The notes below the pieces were generated by a model. That model was given only the letters and a program-made list of their open reading frames with translations. It was not told the DNA's origin and searched no databases. Below are positions 18,264-27,499 of a DNA stretch of 64,000 nucleotides, piece after piece. This DNA comes from Flavobacterium buctense (GTDB lineage: Bacteria > Bacteroidota > Bacteroidia > Flavobacteriales > Flavobacteriaceae), in assembly GCF_014486695.1 (NCBI RefSeq), contig NZ_JACTAB010000002.1, forward strand, positions 124,001 through 188,000, given 5' to 3'. Within the stretch, counting starts at the first letter, position 1. The number at the start of each line of letters is the position of its first letter. The position numbers and the translations under genes are program-made.

Positions 18264-19526
18264 TTACAAATCAAACTGTTTTATCTTTCGGTACAAGGTT
18301 CGTTCTGAAATCCCCAACTCATCTGCAGCAGCTTTTCGTTTGCCTTTGTGTCGTTCCAATGATTTTTTGATGAGCTCGATTTCTTTTTGTTCTAATTTTA
18401 ATACTTCTTCCTCTTCAACGGTTTCGGCATCTAAATAATTCTGATCGTCATCTTCTTCAAACTCCTCTTGATGAGCTTGAGTTTGCGTTGGAATTACATT
18501 GACTCTTGGGGTTTCTTCAAAAGAAATTTCACTTTCATTTTCTTTGGCACCATATACTTTTTGAATCAAACTTGGGTTGATGTCCTGCACTTTGGCACCG
18601 TTTTTCATCAATTCTAAAGTCAGTTTCTTCAAATCATTCAAATCGCTTTTCATGTCAAAAAGCACTTTGTATAGTATATCTCTTTCCGTAGCAAAATCAC
18701 TGTCCGATTTCTTTCCGCCAACCACTGAGGGCAATGTGCTGCCTTCGGTCGGAAGATAAGATTGTAAAGTGGCTAACGAAATATCGCGATTGGTTTCCAA
18801 AACAGAAATCTGTTCAGCCACATTACGCAACTGACGAATATTACCACTCCAACGGTATTTTTGTAAAAACTGAACCGCATCATCACTCAATCTAATCGGG
18901 GGCATTTTGTATTTGTGTGCAAAATCGGCGGCAAATTTTCTGAATAACAAATGAATATCGTCTTTTCTGTCGCGTAATGGTGGCAAAGGAATATCAACCG
19001 TACTCAATCTATAATACAAATCCTCACGGAATTTACCTTTTTCAATCGCATCAAACATATTCACATTCGTTGCAGCTACTATTCGCACATTGGTTTTTTG
19101 TACTTGTGACGAACCAACTTTGATAAATTCCCCGTTTTCCAAAACACGTAACAATCGAACTTGTGTTGTCAAGGGTAATTCGCCGACTTCATCTAAGAAA
19201 ATGGTTCCGCCATCGGCTACTTCAAAATACCCTTCACGAGCGTTATTGGCACCGGTAAAAGCCCCTTTTTCATGTCCAAACAATTCACTGTCAATCGTTC
19301 CTTCCGGAATGGCACCACAGTTTACGGCAATATACTTTCCGTGTTTTCTGTGGGATAGCGAATGGATAATTCTTGGAATACTTTCTTTACCAACACCACT
19401 TTCACCTACAACCAACACCGAAATATCAGTAGGAGCAACCTGAATCGCTTTTTCTATGGCACGATTGAGTTTCGGGTCATTCCCGATAATCTCAAAGCGT
19501 TGTTTTATGTTTTGAACGGTTTCCAT
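18264..19526 (-). CDS. Sigma-54-interacting AAA+ transcriptional activator, no sensor domain
   Basis: An enhancer-binding protein that remodels sigma-54 RNA polymerase using ATP. The AAA+ domain begins almost at the N-terminus: Walker A GESGVGKE at 41-48, the sigma-54 contact loop GAFTGA at 88-93, Walker B GGTIFLDE near 107-113, and arginine-finger region FREDLYYRLS. An acidic linker (EEFEEDDD, VEEEEV) leads to a Fis-type helix-turn-helix (KRKAAADELGISERTLYRKIKQ). No receiver, GAF or PAS domain is present, so control must come from a partner or from expression level. It sits 10 bases after miaB. In flavobacteria this gene is a conserved neighbour of miaB and lptE. Confidence 0.93.
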   Translation of the reverse strand: METVQNIKQRFEIIGNDPKLNRAIEKAIQVAPTDISVLVVGESGVGKESIPRIIHSLSHRKHGKYIAVNCGAIPEGTIDSELFGHEKGAFTGANNAREGYFEVADGGTIFLDEVGELPLTTQVRLLRVLENGEFIKVGSSQVQKTNVRIVAATNVNMFDAIEKGKFREDLYYRLSTVDIPLPPLRDRKDDIHLLFRKFAADFAHKYKMPPIRLSDDAVQFLQKYRWSGNIRQLRNVAEQISVLETNRDISLATLQSYLPTEGSTLPSVVGGKKSDSDFATERDILYKVLFDMKSDLNDLKKLTLELMKNGAKVQDINPSLIQKVYGAKENESEISFEETPRVNVIPTQTQAHQEEFEEDDDQNYLDAETVEEEEVLKLEQKEIELIKKSLERHKGKRKAAADELGISERTLYRKIKQFDL

Positions 19527-19536
19527 TTTTTAATTG

Positions 19537-20985
19537 TTAATTCATTTCGCTGTATCCAACCGCTTCACCAATCAATGTTGCCGTGGTGCAATCAGTCACT
19601 TTAACCATCACGAAATCCCCAACTTTGTATTCGCCTTTCGGGAAAACAGTCACCATGTTTTCAGAGTTTCTGCCACTCCAATGCTTATCGGACTTCTTCG
19701 ATTCTTTTTCAATCAAAATTTCTACGGTTTGCCCTAAGAAACGTTTGGTTCTCTTTTCACTTAATATTTGTTGTAGGTCGACTATCTCTTGCAAACGTCT
19801 TTTCTTTACTTCTTCCGGTACATCATCTTCCATTTTACGTGCCGCCAAAGTGCCTGGTCTTTCAGAATACGCGAACATATAACCAAAGTCATATTCTACA
19901 TATTCCATCAAACTCAAAGTGTCTTGGTGATCTTCTTCGGTCTCAGTCGGGAAACCTGAAATCATATCCTGAGAAATCGAACAATCCGGTATAATTCTTT
20001 TGATTTTATCCACCAACGCCATGTATTCTTCACGGGTGTGTTGGCGGTTCATTTCTTTTAAGATGCGAGTACTTCCGCTTTGAACCGGTAAGTGAATATA
20101 GTTGCAAACGTTGTCATATTTGGCAATCACATGCAACACTTCTTCGTGCATGTCTTGCGGATTCGAAGTCGAAAAACGGAAACGCATTTTAGGGAAAGCG
20201 ATTGCACATTGTTCTAAAAGTTGAGCGAAATCTGTAGCTGTGGCCTTTTGCATTTCAGTCGCTTTGTCGAAATCTTTTTTTAAACCGCCGCCGTACCAAA
20301 GGTAACTGTCGACATTTTGACCCAACAAACAAACTTCTTTAAAACCTCTGTTCCACAAATCTTGGATTTCTTCTATAATACTTTGTGGTTCCCGACTACG
20401 TTCTCTTCCGCGAGTAAAAGGCACTACGCAAAACGTACACATATTATCGCATCCACGCGTGATAGAAACAAACGCATTCACACCATTGCTATTCAACCGA
20501 ACCGGTGAAATATCGCCATAAGTTTCGTCTTTGGAAAGGATAACATTGATCGCATCGCGACCTTCTTCCACTTCTTTCAATAAATTTGGTAAATCCTTGT
20601 AAGCATCAGGACCAACGACCATGTCCACTATTTTTTCTTCTTCTAAGAACTGACTTTTCAAACGTTCCGCCATACAGCCCAAAACGCCCACTTTCATGCC
20701 CGGATTGATACTGCGTTTTACCGCATTGTATTTCTCCAAACGCTTTCTCACGGTTTGTTCTGCTTTGTCTCGGATGGAACAAGTGTTAACCAAAACCAAA
20801 TCGGCTTCTTCTAAATTCTGAGTCGTATTATACCCTTGTTCGGTCAAGATAGACGCTACAATCTCACTGTCTGAAAAATTCATCGCACAGCCATAACTTT
20901 CAATAAAAAGTTTTTTGGTGTTGCCTTCTTTTTGTTCTAAAACCAAGCTGGTGCCTTGTTTTTTCTCTTCTATTTCCTTTTCCAT
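19537..20985 (-). CDS. miaB: tRNA-2-methylthio-N6-dimethylallyladenosine synthase MiaB
   Basis: A radical-SAM enzyme that adds a methylthio group to i6A37 in tRNAs reading UNN codons. Three N-terminal cysteines for the auxiliary cluster are visible: [20 protein letters not shown] and GCMAERL. The radical-SAM CxxxCxxC is CDNMCTFC, followed by [17 protein letters not shown] domain ends the protein (about residues 410-478: [24 protein letters not shown]). Length 482 is normal for Bacteroidota, with a charged N-terminal extension of about 25 residues. It heads the operon that runs to secG. Confidence 0.97.
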   Translation of the reverse strand: MEKEIEEKKQGTSLVLEQKEGNTKKLFIESYGCAMNFSDSEIVASILTEQGYNTTQNLEEADLVLVNTCSIRDKAEQTVRKRLEKYNAVKRSINPGMKVGVLGCMAERLKSQFLEEEKIVDMVVGPDAYKDLPNLLKEVEEGRDAINVILSKDETYGDISPVRLNSNGVNAFVSITRGCDNMCTFCVVPFTRGRERSREPQSIIEEIQDLWNRGFKEVCLLGQNVDSYLWYGGGLKKDFDKATEMQKATATDFAQLLEQCAIAFPKMRFRFSTSNPQDMHEEVLHVIAKYDNVCNYIHLPVQSGSTRILKEMNRQHTREEYMALVDKIKRIIPDCSISQDMISGFPTETEEDHQDTLSLMEYVEYDFGYMFAYSERPGTLAARKMEDDVPEEVKKRRLQEIVDLQQILSEKRTKRFLGQTVEILIEKESKKSDKHWSGRNSENMVTVFPKGEYKVGDFVMVKVTDCTTATLIGEAVGYSEMN

Positions 20986-21075
20986 ATCTAATGTTTCACT
21001 TTCGGGAGAGCAAAGATAATACTAAATTATAAAATATGACAAGATGGCAGAGATGGTTTAACAAAAGTTTTGGAG

Positions 21076-21091
21076 TCCCGAAGCTTCGGGA
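21076..21091. repeat. 16-bp perfect palindrome
   Basis: TCCCGAAGCTTCGGGA is a perfect palindrome located 25 bases before the hairpin repeat copy in the same intergenic region. Strings of this type recur in flavobacterial genomes, so it is more likely part of a repeat family than a specific operator. Confidence 0.55.
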
Positions 21092-21115
21092 GCTTGGGCG
21101 TTCTTGGAATCCGTG

Positions 21116-21160
21116 TTCCCGCTTTCCACTCTGCACGGCGCCGTTGCAATCGGGGCTAAA
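21116..21160. repeat. Interspersed hairpin repeat, copy 1
   Basis: TTCCCGCTTTC, then a hairpin (TGCACGGC...TTGCA, 21132-21148), then CAATCGGGGCTAAA. The same framework with a different hairpin sequence occurs at 49517-49562. It lies in the 294-base region between the divergent miaB and T9SS-cargo genes. That region contains no convincing ORF. Confidence 0.7.
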
Positions 21161-21279
21161 GAGTTGGCGTCTTTTGTGTTGGGATTATTTGATTTGAACG
21201 GTGCAGTTTTAGGATTACATATAATAAGGTATAATTTCAAAAGAAATAATTACTTTTATAAACACAAAGAGCACATCAT

Positions 21280-21942
21280 ATGAAATTAAAAATTACTTTA
21301 ATTCCATTTTTCTGTTTTGTCTGCAGCCATTTATTTGCCCAAGGAGAAGAATGGGGCATGCAGGCCTCTCAACACAATTATACCCAAAACAGCGCTTCGT
21401 CTCGTGATTTTTCTTTCACGACTTATTTTTCTTTTGGATCTCCGGGAAGTTGTCCGTCTTTTACTTCTGCCATTACTTTTTCTGAGGATTCGATGTATGT
21501 GAAAGCATTTTACAGCGTTTGTGGAGCATGGCCAATGCAAGGCTGCGCCAGAAATGATGTGGTCAATTATAATCAGGTTATACCAACCAATATTCAATTT
21601 ATTGTTATGTCAACCAATGTGATTACGGCTTGTGAAACAGGTACTCCGGTTACCGTTGAAAATGTTTATACAAGTACTTATAATGCCAATTTGGGTATTG
21701 AAACTTTTTCAAATAGCAGCATTAAAATTTACCCTAATCCGGTAAATAACTTACTAACTGTTGAAAACACAAACAATGAAGCAGTAGAAAAAATAATTAT
21801 AACCGATTGTTTGGGTAAAAAAGTCATCGAAATGACTCAAAATTTTGAACAAATCAATGTTTCGATGCTGCCATCCGGACTTTATTTTTTACAGTGTTTT
21901 AGCCAAACGAATAAAACCCAATCAAAATTTGTTAAATTGTAA
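21280..21942 (+). CDS. Small T9SS-secreted protein with cysteine-containing cargo
   Basis: A 220-residue protein with a signal peptide (residues 1-20, ending LFAQ), a short cargo domain and a type A T9SS C-terminal sorting domain (KIYPNPVNNLLTVEN through SGLYFLQCFSQTNKTQSKFVKL, in parts). The cargo of about 115 residues has cysteines in GSCPSF, SVCGAW, QGCARN and TACETG, suggesting two disulphides. No known catalytic domain is recognised. It is exported through the outer membrane by the GldKLMN machinery encoded a few kilobases downstream. It is a single gene with its own AT-rich promoter region. Confidence 0.8.
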   Translation: MKLKITLIPFFCFVCSHLFAQGEEWGMQASQHNYTQNSASSRDFSFTTYFSFGSPGSCPSFTSAITFSEDSMYVKAFYSVCGAWPMQGCARNDVVNYNQVIPTNIQFIVMSTNVITACETGTPVTVENVYTSTYNANLGIETFSNSSIKIYPNPVNNLLTVENTNNEAVEKIIITDCLGKKVIEMTQNFEQINVSMLPSGLYFLQCFSQTNKTQSKFVKL

Positions 21943-22057
21943 TTGGCTATAACAAATCCCTATTCATTTCAGATATAATTGGTCATGGCTTTTCTAGCGG
22001 TTATTATTCATTTCGTCGGAAAAAAATGCAATAAAACGGTTTTTTAAAAAAAACAAT

Positions 22058-22065
22058 TACTTTTG
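22058..22065 (+). promoter_or_regulatory. -7 element of the topA promoter
   Basis: TACTTTTG matches TAnnTTTG and lies 20 bases before the topA ATG. No TTG is present at the expected -33 position. Confidence 0.5.
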
Positions 22066-22085
22066 TCCGCACAAACAAATGGGAT

Positions 22086-24602
22086 ATGGCAAAGAATTTA
22101 GTTATCGTGGAGTCGCCGGCAAAGGCAAAAACAATCGAAAAATTTCTGGGTAGTGATTATCAGGTAGAGTCCAGTTATGGGCATATTGCCGACTTACCTT
22201 CCAAAGAAATCGGAGTAGATGTCTTGAATGGTTTCAAACCCAAATACGAAGTCTCCTCCGATAAAAAAGCTTTGGTCACCAAATTAAAAGGACTTGCCAA
22301 GAACGCTGAAATGGTGTGGTTGGCTTCCGATGAGGACCGCGAAGGAGAAGCCATTTCATGGCACTTGGCGGAAGAATTAAAATTAGACAAAAACAAAACC
22401 AAAAGAATTGTTTTCCACGAAATCACCAAAACCGCGATTCAAAAAGCGATTGAAAATCCACGCGGAATCGATTATAATTTAGTGAATGCCCAACAAGCCC
22501 GTAGGGTTTTAGACCGATTAGTAGGTTACGAATTGTCACCTGTTTTATGGAAAAAAGTTAAAGGAGGTCTGTCTGCCGGTCGTGTACAATCAGTTTCAGT
22601 TAGATTAATTGTAGAACGCGAAAGAGAAATACAAGAGTTTAAAGCCGTAGCGTCTTATTCTGTTACAGCCGAGTTTACCAACGAAGCCGGAAAAGTCGTG
22701 AAAGCCAAATTGCCGAAAAACTTCGCCACCAAAAATGAGGCAGAAGTCTTTTTGCAAAAAAATATCGGCTCCACTTATAAAGTAGCCGATTTAGAAACCA
22801 AACCCACCAAAAAATCACCGGCTGCACCTTTTACGACATCCACGTTGCAACAGGAAGCTGCTCGTAAATTATATTTACCCGTAGGAATCACAATGCAAAT
22901 CGCGCAACGTTTATACGAAGCCGGATTAATCACTTATATGAGAACGGATAGTGTGAACCTTTCGCAAGAAGCACAAGCCGCTGCTCAAGCAGAAATCACC
23001 AGTTACTACGGAGCGGAATTCAGCAAACCGAGAAATTTCAATACCAAATCAAAAGGCGCACAAGAAGCCCACGAAGCGATTCGCCCAACGGATATGTCGC
23101 GTCACACGGTGAATGTAGAAAGAGACCAAGCCCGTTTATACGAATTGATTTGGAAAAGAACTTTGGCTTCCCAAATGAGCGATGCGGAATTGGAGAGAAC
23201 CAACGTAAAAATTGAAGCCAATAACCATTCAGAAGTTTTTCAAGCTACCGGAGAAGTAATCAAGTTTGAAGGTTTCTTGAAAGTTTACTTAGAAGGAAGC
23301 GATGACGATGATGAAGAACAAGAAGGCATGTTGCCGGCGTTGAAAGTCAATGAAAAATTGGACAACAACAACATCACCGCAACCGAGAGATACACACGTC
23401 CTGCGTCAAGATATACCGAAGCTTCTTTAGTAAAAAAATTAGAAGAATTAGGCATCGGTCGTCCATCAACTTATGCGCCAACGATTTCTACCATTATCAA
23501 TAGAAACTATGTTGAAAAAGGAAACTTGGAAGGCGTAGAAAGAAAATATGTTCAGCTGACCTTGAAAGACAGCAAAGTGGACGAAAAGATTTTAAAAGAA
23601 AACACCGGTTCCGATAAAGGGAAATTGGTTCCAACAGATATCGGAACTATCGTTAACGACTTTTTGGTGAAGAACTTTGCTGCGATTTTAGATTATAATT
23701 TCACAGCGAAAGTAGAGCAAGATTTTGACGAAATCGCTGAAGGAAATATTGACTGGGCTAAAATGATGCAGGATTTCTACAATAAGTTCCATCCGAATGT
23801 AGTAGAAGTAGAAAAAAATGCCGACCGTGAAAGCGGCGAAAGAATATTGGGCACCGACCCAAAAACAGGCAAACCGGTTTCGGTTCGTTTAGGGAAATTT
23901 GGTCCGATGGCTCAAATTGGCGATGCCGAAGATGAAGAAAAACAGTTTGCGAGTTTGCGTCAGGAACAAAATATTGGTAACATTACTTTAGAAGAAGCGT
24001 TGAATTTATTCTTGTTGCCCAAAAATCTAGGAACATACAAAGGCGAAGAAGTAGAAGTGAGCAATGGTCGTTTCGGACCATATGTTCGTTTCGGAAAACA
24101 ATTTATTTCCTTGCCCAGAGGCGAAGATCCTTTGGACGTAACTATGGTTCGTGCACAGGAATTAATTGATGATAAAGCCAAAGCCGATGCACCAATCGCT
24201 GTTTATAAAGATATGGATGTTCAAAAAGGGGTAGGTCGTTTTGGGCCATTCTTAAAATGGAACGGTATCTTTATTAATGTGAATAAAAAGTACAACTTCG
24301 AAAATTTATCACAATCTGATGTGGCCGAATTGATTGAGGAGAAATTGCAAAAAGACATCGATAAAGTAATCCACAATTGGAAAGAAGAGGGAATTTTGGT
24401 TGAAAAGGCCCGTTGGGGAAAATCGGTGATTACCAAGGGTAAAATCAAAATCGAATTGAACAAAGATATTGATGCTTCTAAATTGACTTTGGAACAAGTG
24501 CAAGAAATGATTGCTAAGAAAACACCTGAGAAAAAAACTGTCGCTAAAAAACCGACGGCTAAAAAAACCGCTGCCAAAAAAACCACTGCTAAAAAGAAAT
24601 AA
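22086..24602 (+). CDS. topA: DNA topoisomerase I
   Basis: A type IA topoisomerase that relaxes negative supercoils. The 838-residue protein starts with the Toprim domain (NLVIVESPAKAKTIEKFLG, WLASDEDREGEAISWHL). The catalytic tyrosine is Tyr284 in GLITYMRTDSVNLS, and IGRPSTYAPTISTII follows. Instead of cysteine zinc ribbons it has C-terminal repeat modules (VRLGKFGPMAQIG, NGRFGPYVRFG, VGRFGPFLKWNG). It ends with a lysine/alanine-rich tail resembling histone H1 (KKPTAKKTAAKKTTAKKK), likely a non-specific DNA-binding extension. The next gene begins 3 bases later, implying co-transcription. Confidence 0.98.
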   Translation: MAKNLVIVESPAKAKTIEKFLGSDYQVESSYGHIADLPSKEIGVDVLNGFKPKYEVSSDKKALVTKLKGLAKNAEMVWLASDEDREGEAISWHLAEELKLDKNKTKRIVFHEITKTAIQKAIENPRGIDYNLVNAQQARRVLDRLVGYELSPVLWKKVKGGLSAGRVQSVSVRLIVEREREIQEFKAVASYSVTAEFTNEAGKVVKAKLPKNFATKNEAEVFLQKNIGSTYKVADLETKPTKKSPAAPFTTSTLQQEAARKLYLPVGITMQIAQRLYEAGLITYMRTDSVNLSQEAQAAAQAEITSYYGAEFSKPRNFNTKSKGAQEAHEAIRPTDMSRHTVNVERDQARLYELIWKRTLASQMSDAELERTNVKIEANNHSEVFQATGEVIKFEGFLKVYLEGSDDDDEEQEGMLPALKVNEKLDNNNITATERYTRPASRYTEASLVKKLEELGIGRPSTYAPTISTIINRNYVEKGNLEGVERKYVQLTLKDSKVDEKILKENTGSDKGKLVPTDIGTIVNDFLVKNFAAILDYNFTAKVEQDFDEIAEGNIDWAKMMQDFYNKFHPNVVEVEKNADRESGERILGTDPKTGKPVSVRLGKFGPMAQIGDAEDEEKQFASLRQEQNIGNITLEEALNLFLLPKNLGTYKGEEVEVSNGRFGPYVRFGKQFISLPRGEDPLDVTMVRAQELIDDKAKADAPIAVYKDMDVQKGVGRFGPFLKWNGIFINVNKKYNFENLSQSDVAELIEEKLQKDIDKVIHNWKEEGILVEKARWGKSVITKGKIKIELNKDIDASKLTLEQVQEMIAKKTPEKKTVAKKPTAKKTAAKKTTAKKK

Positions 24603-24605
24603 TCT

Positions 24606-25757
24606 ATGGAATTCGATTTTCTGTCACCGGTTGATTCTGAGATAATACAGTATTTAAAAACATTGTCTTCTCAACACTTGGGAAGTAAAGTTGCGTTTCA
24701 TTCGGAGAAAGATTTTCCGGACACCGATAAAGTAAAGATTGCTATAATTGGCGTTTTAGAAAATCGAGGCGATTTAAAAGCTTTTGAAGAAGTTAATTTA
24801 AATGCCATTCGAAAAGAATTATACAGTTTGTTTCCAGGAAATTGGCAAAGTTCTATAGCCGATTTAGGGGATATCCTTCCGGGAAATTCCTTAGAAGATA
24901 CTTTTTTTGCTTTACAGAAAGTTGGTGCCAAATTAATTCGAAAAGGAATAATTCCTATCATTATTGGAGGTTCCCAGGATTTGACTTATCCGTTATACAG
25001 AGCTTACGATAGTTTAGAGCAAATGGTCAATTTGGTTTCTATTGACAGCAAGTTTGATATTGGTAAACAAGAAGAAGGAATTACATCGAATTCTTATATG
25101 TCTAAGATTATACTAGACGAACCTAATAACCTTTTTAACTTCAGTAACATTGGTTATCAGACCTATTATAATTCACAAGAAGAGATTGATTTAATAGAGA
25201 AATTATATTTTGATGCCTACAGATTGGGAGAGATTTCTAACAATATAGCTTTGTCTGAACCGGTATTCAGAGATGCCGATATCGTTTGCGTAGATTTAAA
25301 TTCTGTAAAGTCCTCAGATTCAGGAAATTTAATTAACTTTACTCCGAATGGATTTGATGGAAAGGAAATTTGTAGTCTTTCAAGATATTCCGGTATAAGT
25401 GACAAGGTTAGTTCTTTCGGAATTTTTAATCACAATAATAGTAAAGAGGAATCGGTTCTTATTGCTCAAATGATTTGGTACTTTATTGAAGGAGTTAATT
25501 ATCGCTCCAATGAGTATCCATTTGGCACCAAAGACAATTATTTAAAATATATTGTGCCTTTAGAGAATGAAGAATTAGTTTTTTATAAAAGCAATAAAAC
25601 CGATCGTTGGTGGATAGAAATAAACTTTTTTGCAGGCCAACACAATAAATTAAAAAAACACACGTTATTACCTTGTTCGCATGATGAGTACTTGGCAGCT
25701 TGTAATCACGAAATACCTGAAAGATGGTGGAAAGCACAAAGAAAAAACAGTATATAA
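24606..25757 (+). CDS. Arginase-fold protein lacking metal ligands (probable pseudoenzyme)
   Basis: The fold is that of arginase/formimidoylglutamase, and automated pipelines usually name it formimidoylglutamase. However, the manganese-binding motifs are changed. GGxH is GGSQ (Gln124 for His). DxHxD is DSKFD (Asp147, Lys149 for His, Asp151). The SxDxD region is CVDLNS (Asp230, Asn232 for Asp). Three of six metal ligands are therefore gone, so hydrolase activity is unlikely. The C-terminus is an extra domain of about 80 residues ending PERWWKAQRKN. It lies between topA (3 bases) and gldKLMN, an arrangement that may be tied to gliding/T9SS. Function unknown. Confidence 0.8.
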   Translation: MEFDFLSPVDSEIIQYLKTLSSQHLGSKVAFHSEKDFPDTDKVKIAIIGVLENRGDLKAFEEVNLNAIRKELYSLFPGNWQSSIADLGDILPGNSLEDTFFALQKVGAKLIRKGIIPIIIGGSQDLTYPLYRAYDSLEQMVNLVSIDSKFDIGKQEEGITSNSYMSKIILDEPNNLFNFSNIGYQTYYNSQEEIDLIEKLYFDAYRLGEISNNIALSEPVFRDADIVCVDLNSVKSSDSGNLINFTPNGFDGKEICSLSRYSGISDKVSSFGIFNHNNSKEESVLIAQMIWYFIEGVNYRSNEYPFGTKDNYLKYIVPLENEELVFYKSNKTDRWWIEINFFAGQHNKLKKHTLLPCSHDEYLAACNHEIPERWWKAQRKNSI

Positions 25758-25896
25758 TAGATAAATAAATAAAAAATAAAGCATAAATCATTAAATATTA
25801 TAAATATTAACTTACAAAAATAGGGTGTAAATGCATTTTAACAGTCAAAAAGTGTATTTTGTCGATAAAAAGTTTTTTTAATAACTTTAAAAATTC

Positions 25897-25904
25897 TATT
25901 TTTG
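25897..25904 (+). promoter_or_regulatory. Candidate -7 element upstream of gldKLMN
   Basis: TATTTTTG matches TAnnTTTG in the 270-base AT-rich gap before gldK. A start site here would give a leader of about 120 bases. The expected -33 TTG is missing, so this is only a candidate. Confidence 0.35.
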
Positions 25905-26027
25905 GAATGTGAATTTATATATAAGAGGCAAGCATAATAAAATTTAGTATTATTTAATTGCTTTTTTGAAAAATAATAAATAGGTTTACGCCCTTAAAAA
26001 TAAAACATTCAAATAACCCCAATTTAT

Positions 26028-27446
26028 ATGAAGAAGGTCATTGTATTCGCATCAGTTTTAGCTTTATTAACGAGCTGTGGACGATCAAGCGACAAAGGTG
26101 AGTTAGTAGGAGTTAAAGGAAAAAAATGGCATCCAGAGAAGCCGTTTGGTATGACTTTGATTCCGGGTGGAGCATACATTATGGGTAAATCCGATGACGA
26201 TTTAGCTAATGTACAAGACGCCCCAACTAAAACGGTAACTGTTAGAGCATTTTATATGGACGAAACAGAAATCACGAACAGCGAATACCGTCAGTTTGTG
26301 GAATGGGTTAAGGATTCTACTATTAGAGTTCGTTTAGCCATTCTTGCAGATGAAGTAGGACAAACTTCAGGTTCAGGCGGCAAAGGGAAAGGTAAAAATG
26401 CCGGAAGTATCGGTGATTTTGCTTTTAATGATGCAGATCCGGCAAAAATGACTCCTTATGATAAATACATGTATGAGAATTATTACAGTGTTGGGACTGA
26501 TGATGATCCTTATGCAGGTAGAAGATTAAACAGAAAAGTGAAATTGATAAAAGACACTAGTAAATATCCGGATGAATACTATTCAGAAGTTATGGATACT
26601 ATGTATTTACCGGTTGCAGAATCTTTTAATGGTTTAAGAACTATAGATGTAAAAAAATTAAAATTCAGATATTCTTGGATGGATATTCAAGCGGCAGCAA
26701 AAGCAAAAGTCGGAAAAAGAAGTTCATTCATTAGAACGGAACAACAAGAGGTTTATCCTGATACAACAGTTTGGATAAAAGATTTTGAATACTCTTATAA
26801 CGAACCAATGCACAATGATTATTTTTGGCACCAAGCTTATGGAGAATATCCAGTAGTTGGGGTTTCTTGGAAACAAGCTAAAGCGTTTTGTGCTTGGAGA
26901 ACGCTAAACAAAAACTCTTACATTAAATCTAAAAAGAAAAAGAAAAGAACAGATTTAATTAATGCTTTCAGATTACCAACTGAAGCCGAATGGGAGTATG
27001 CAGCAAGAGGTGGTTTAGAATCTGCAACTTATCCTTGGGGTGGTCCTTATGCTAAAAATGATAGAGGTTGTTTCTTAGCTAACTTTAAACCTAACAGAGG
27101 TGATTATGCAGCCGACCAAGCCTTATATACTGTTGAAGCAAAATCATACGAACCAAATGGATACAATTTATATAACATGTCAGGGAACGTTGCAGAATGG
27201 ACTGATTCATCATATGATGCTGCGGCTTATGAATATGTTTCTTCAATGAATCCAACGGTACAAGATAACAAAAACATGCGTAAAGTGGTTCGCGGAGGAT
27301 CTTGGAAAGACGTTGCTTATTTCTTGCAGGTTGGAACCAGAGATTTTGAATATGCTGATACAGCAAGAAGCTACATCGGTTTCAGAACAGTACAAGATTA
27401 TATGGGAACTCAAGTAACCAAAAACGGGAAAGCACCTAAAAAGTAA
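26028..27446 (+). CDS. gldK: Gliding motility / T9SS lipoprotein GldK
   Basis: GldK (PorK in Porphyromonas) forms, with GldN/PorN, the large periplasmic ring beneath the outer membrane that is part of the type IX secretion system. The 472-residue protein has a lipoprotein signal with lipobox LLTSC (Cys17) and a formylglycine-generating-enzyme-like domain (FGMTLIPGGAYIMG, FYMDETEITNSEYRQF, FRLPTEAEWEYAARGG, NMSGNVAEWTDSSY, VVRGGSWKD). A lysine-rich insert (SKKKKKR) lies near residue 300. It heads the gldKLMN operon; gldL starts 53 bases later. Confidence 0.97.
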   Translation: MKKVIVFASVLALLTSCGRSSDKGELVGVKGKKWHPEKPFGMTLIPGGAYIMGKSDDDLANVQDAPTKTVTVRAFYMDETEITNSEYRQFVEWVKDSTIRVRLAILADEVGQTSGSGGKGKGKNAGSIGDFAFNDADPAKMTPYDKYMYENYYSVGTDDDPYAGRRLNRKVKLIKDTSKYPDEYYSEVMDTMYLPVAESFNGLRTIDVKKLKFRYSWMDIQAAAKAKVGKRSSFIRTEQQEVYPDTTVWIKDFEYSYNEPMHNDYFWHQAYGEYPVVGVSWKQAKAFCAWRTLNKNSYIKSKKKKKRTDLINAFRLPTEAEWEYAARGGLESATYPWGGPYAKNDRGCFLANFKPNRGDYAADQALYTVEAKSYEPNGYNLYNMSGNVAEWTDSSYDAAAYEYVSSMNPTVQDNKNMRKVVRGGSWKDVAYFLQVGTRDFEYADTARSYIGFRTVQDYMGTQVTKNGKAPKK

Positions 27447-27499
27447 TTTCAAAACCAACTTAATTATATTTAACTTAACTAACTAAAATTTTTATTATT

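Noticed and set aside
21058..21240. 60-residue ORF on the minus strand between miaB and the T9SS cargo
   Set aside because: It is built from the palindrome and the hairpin repeat, has no start signals and no recognisable protein features.
24606..25757. Formimidoylglutamase or arginase activity
   Set aside because: Three of the six metal ligands are replaced, so only the fold is supported.
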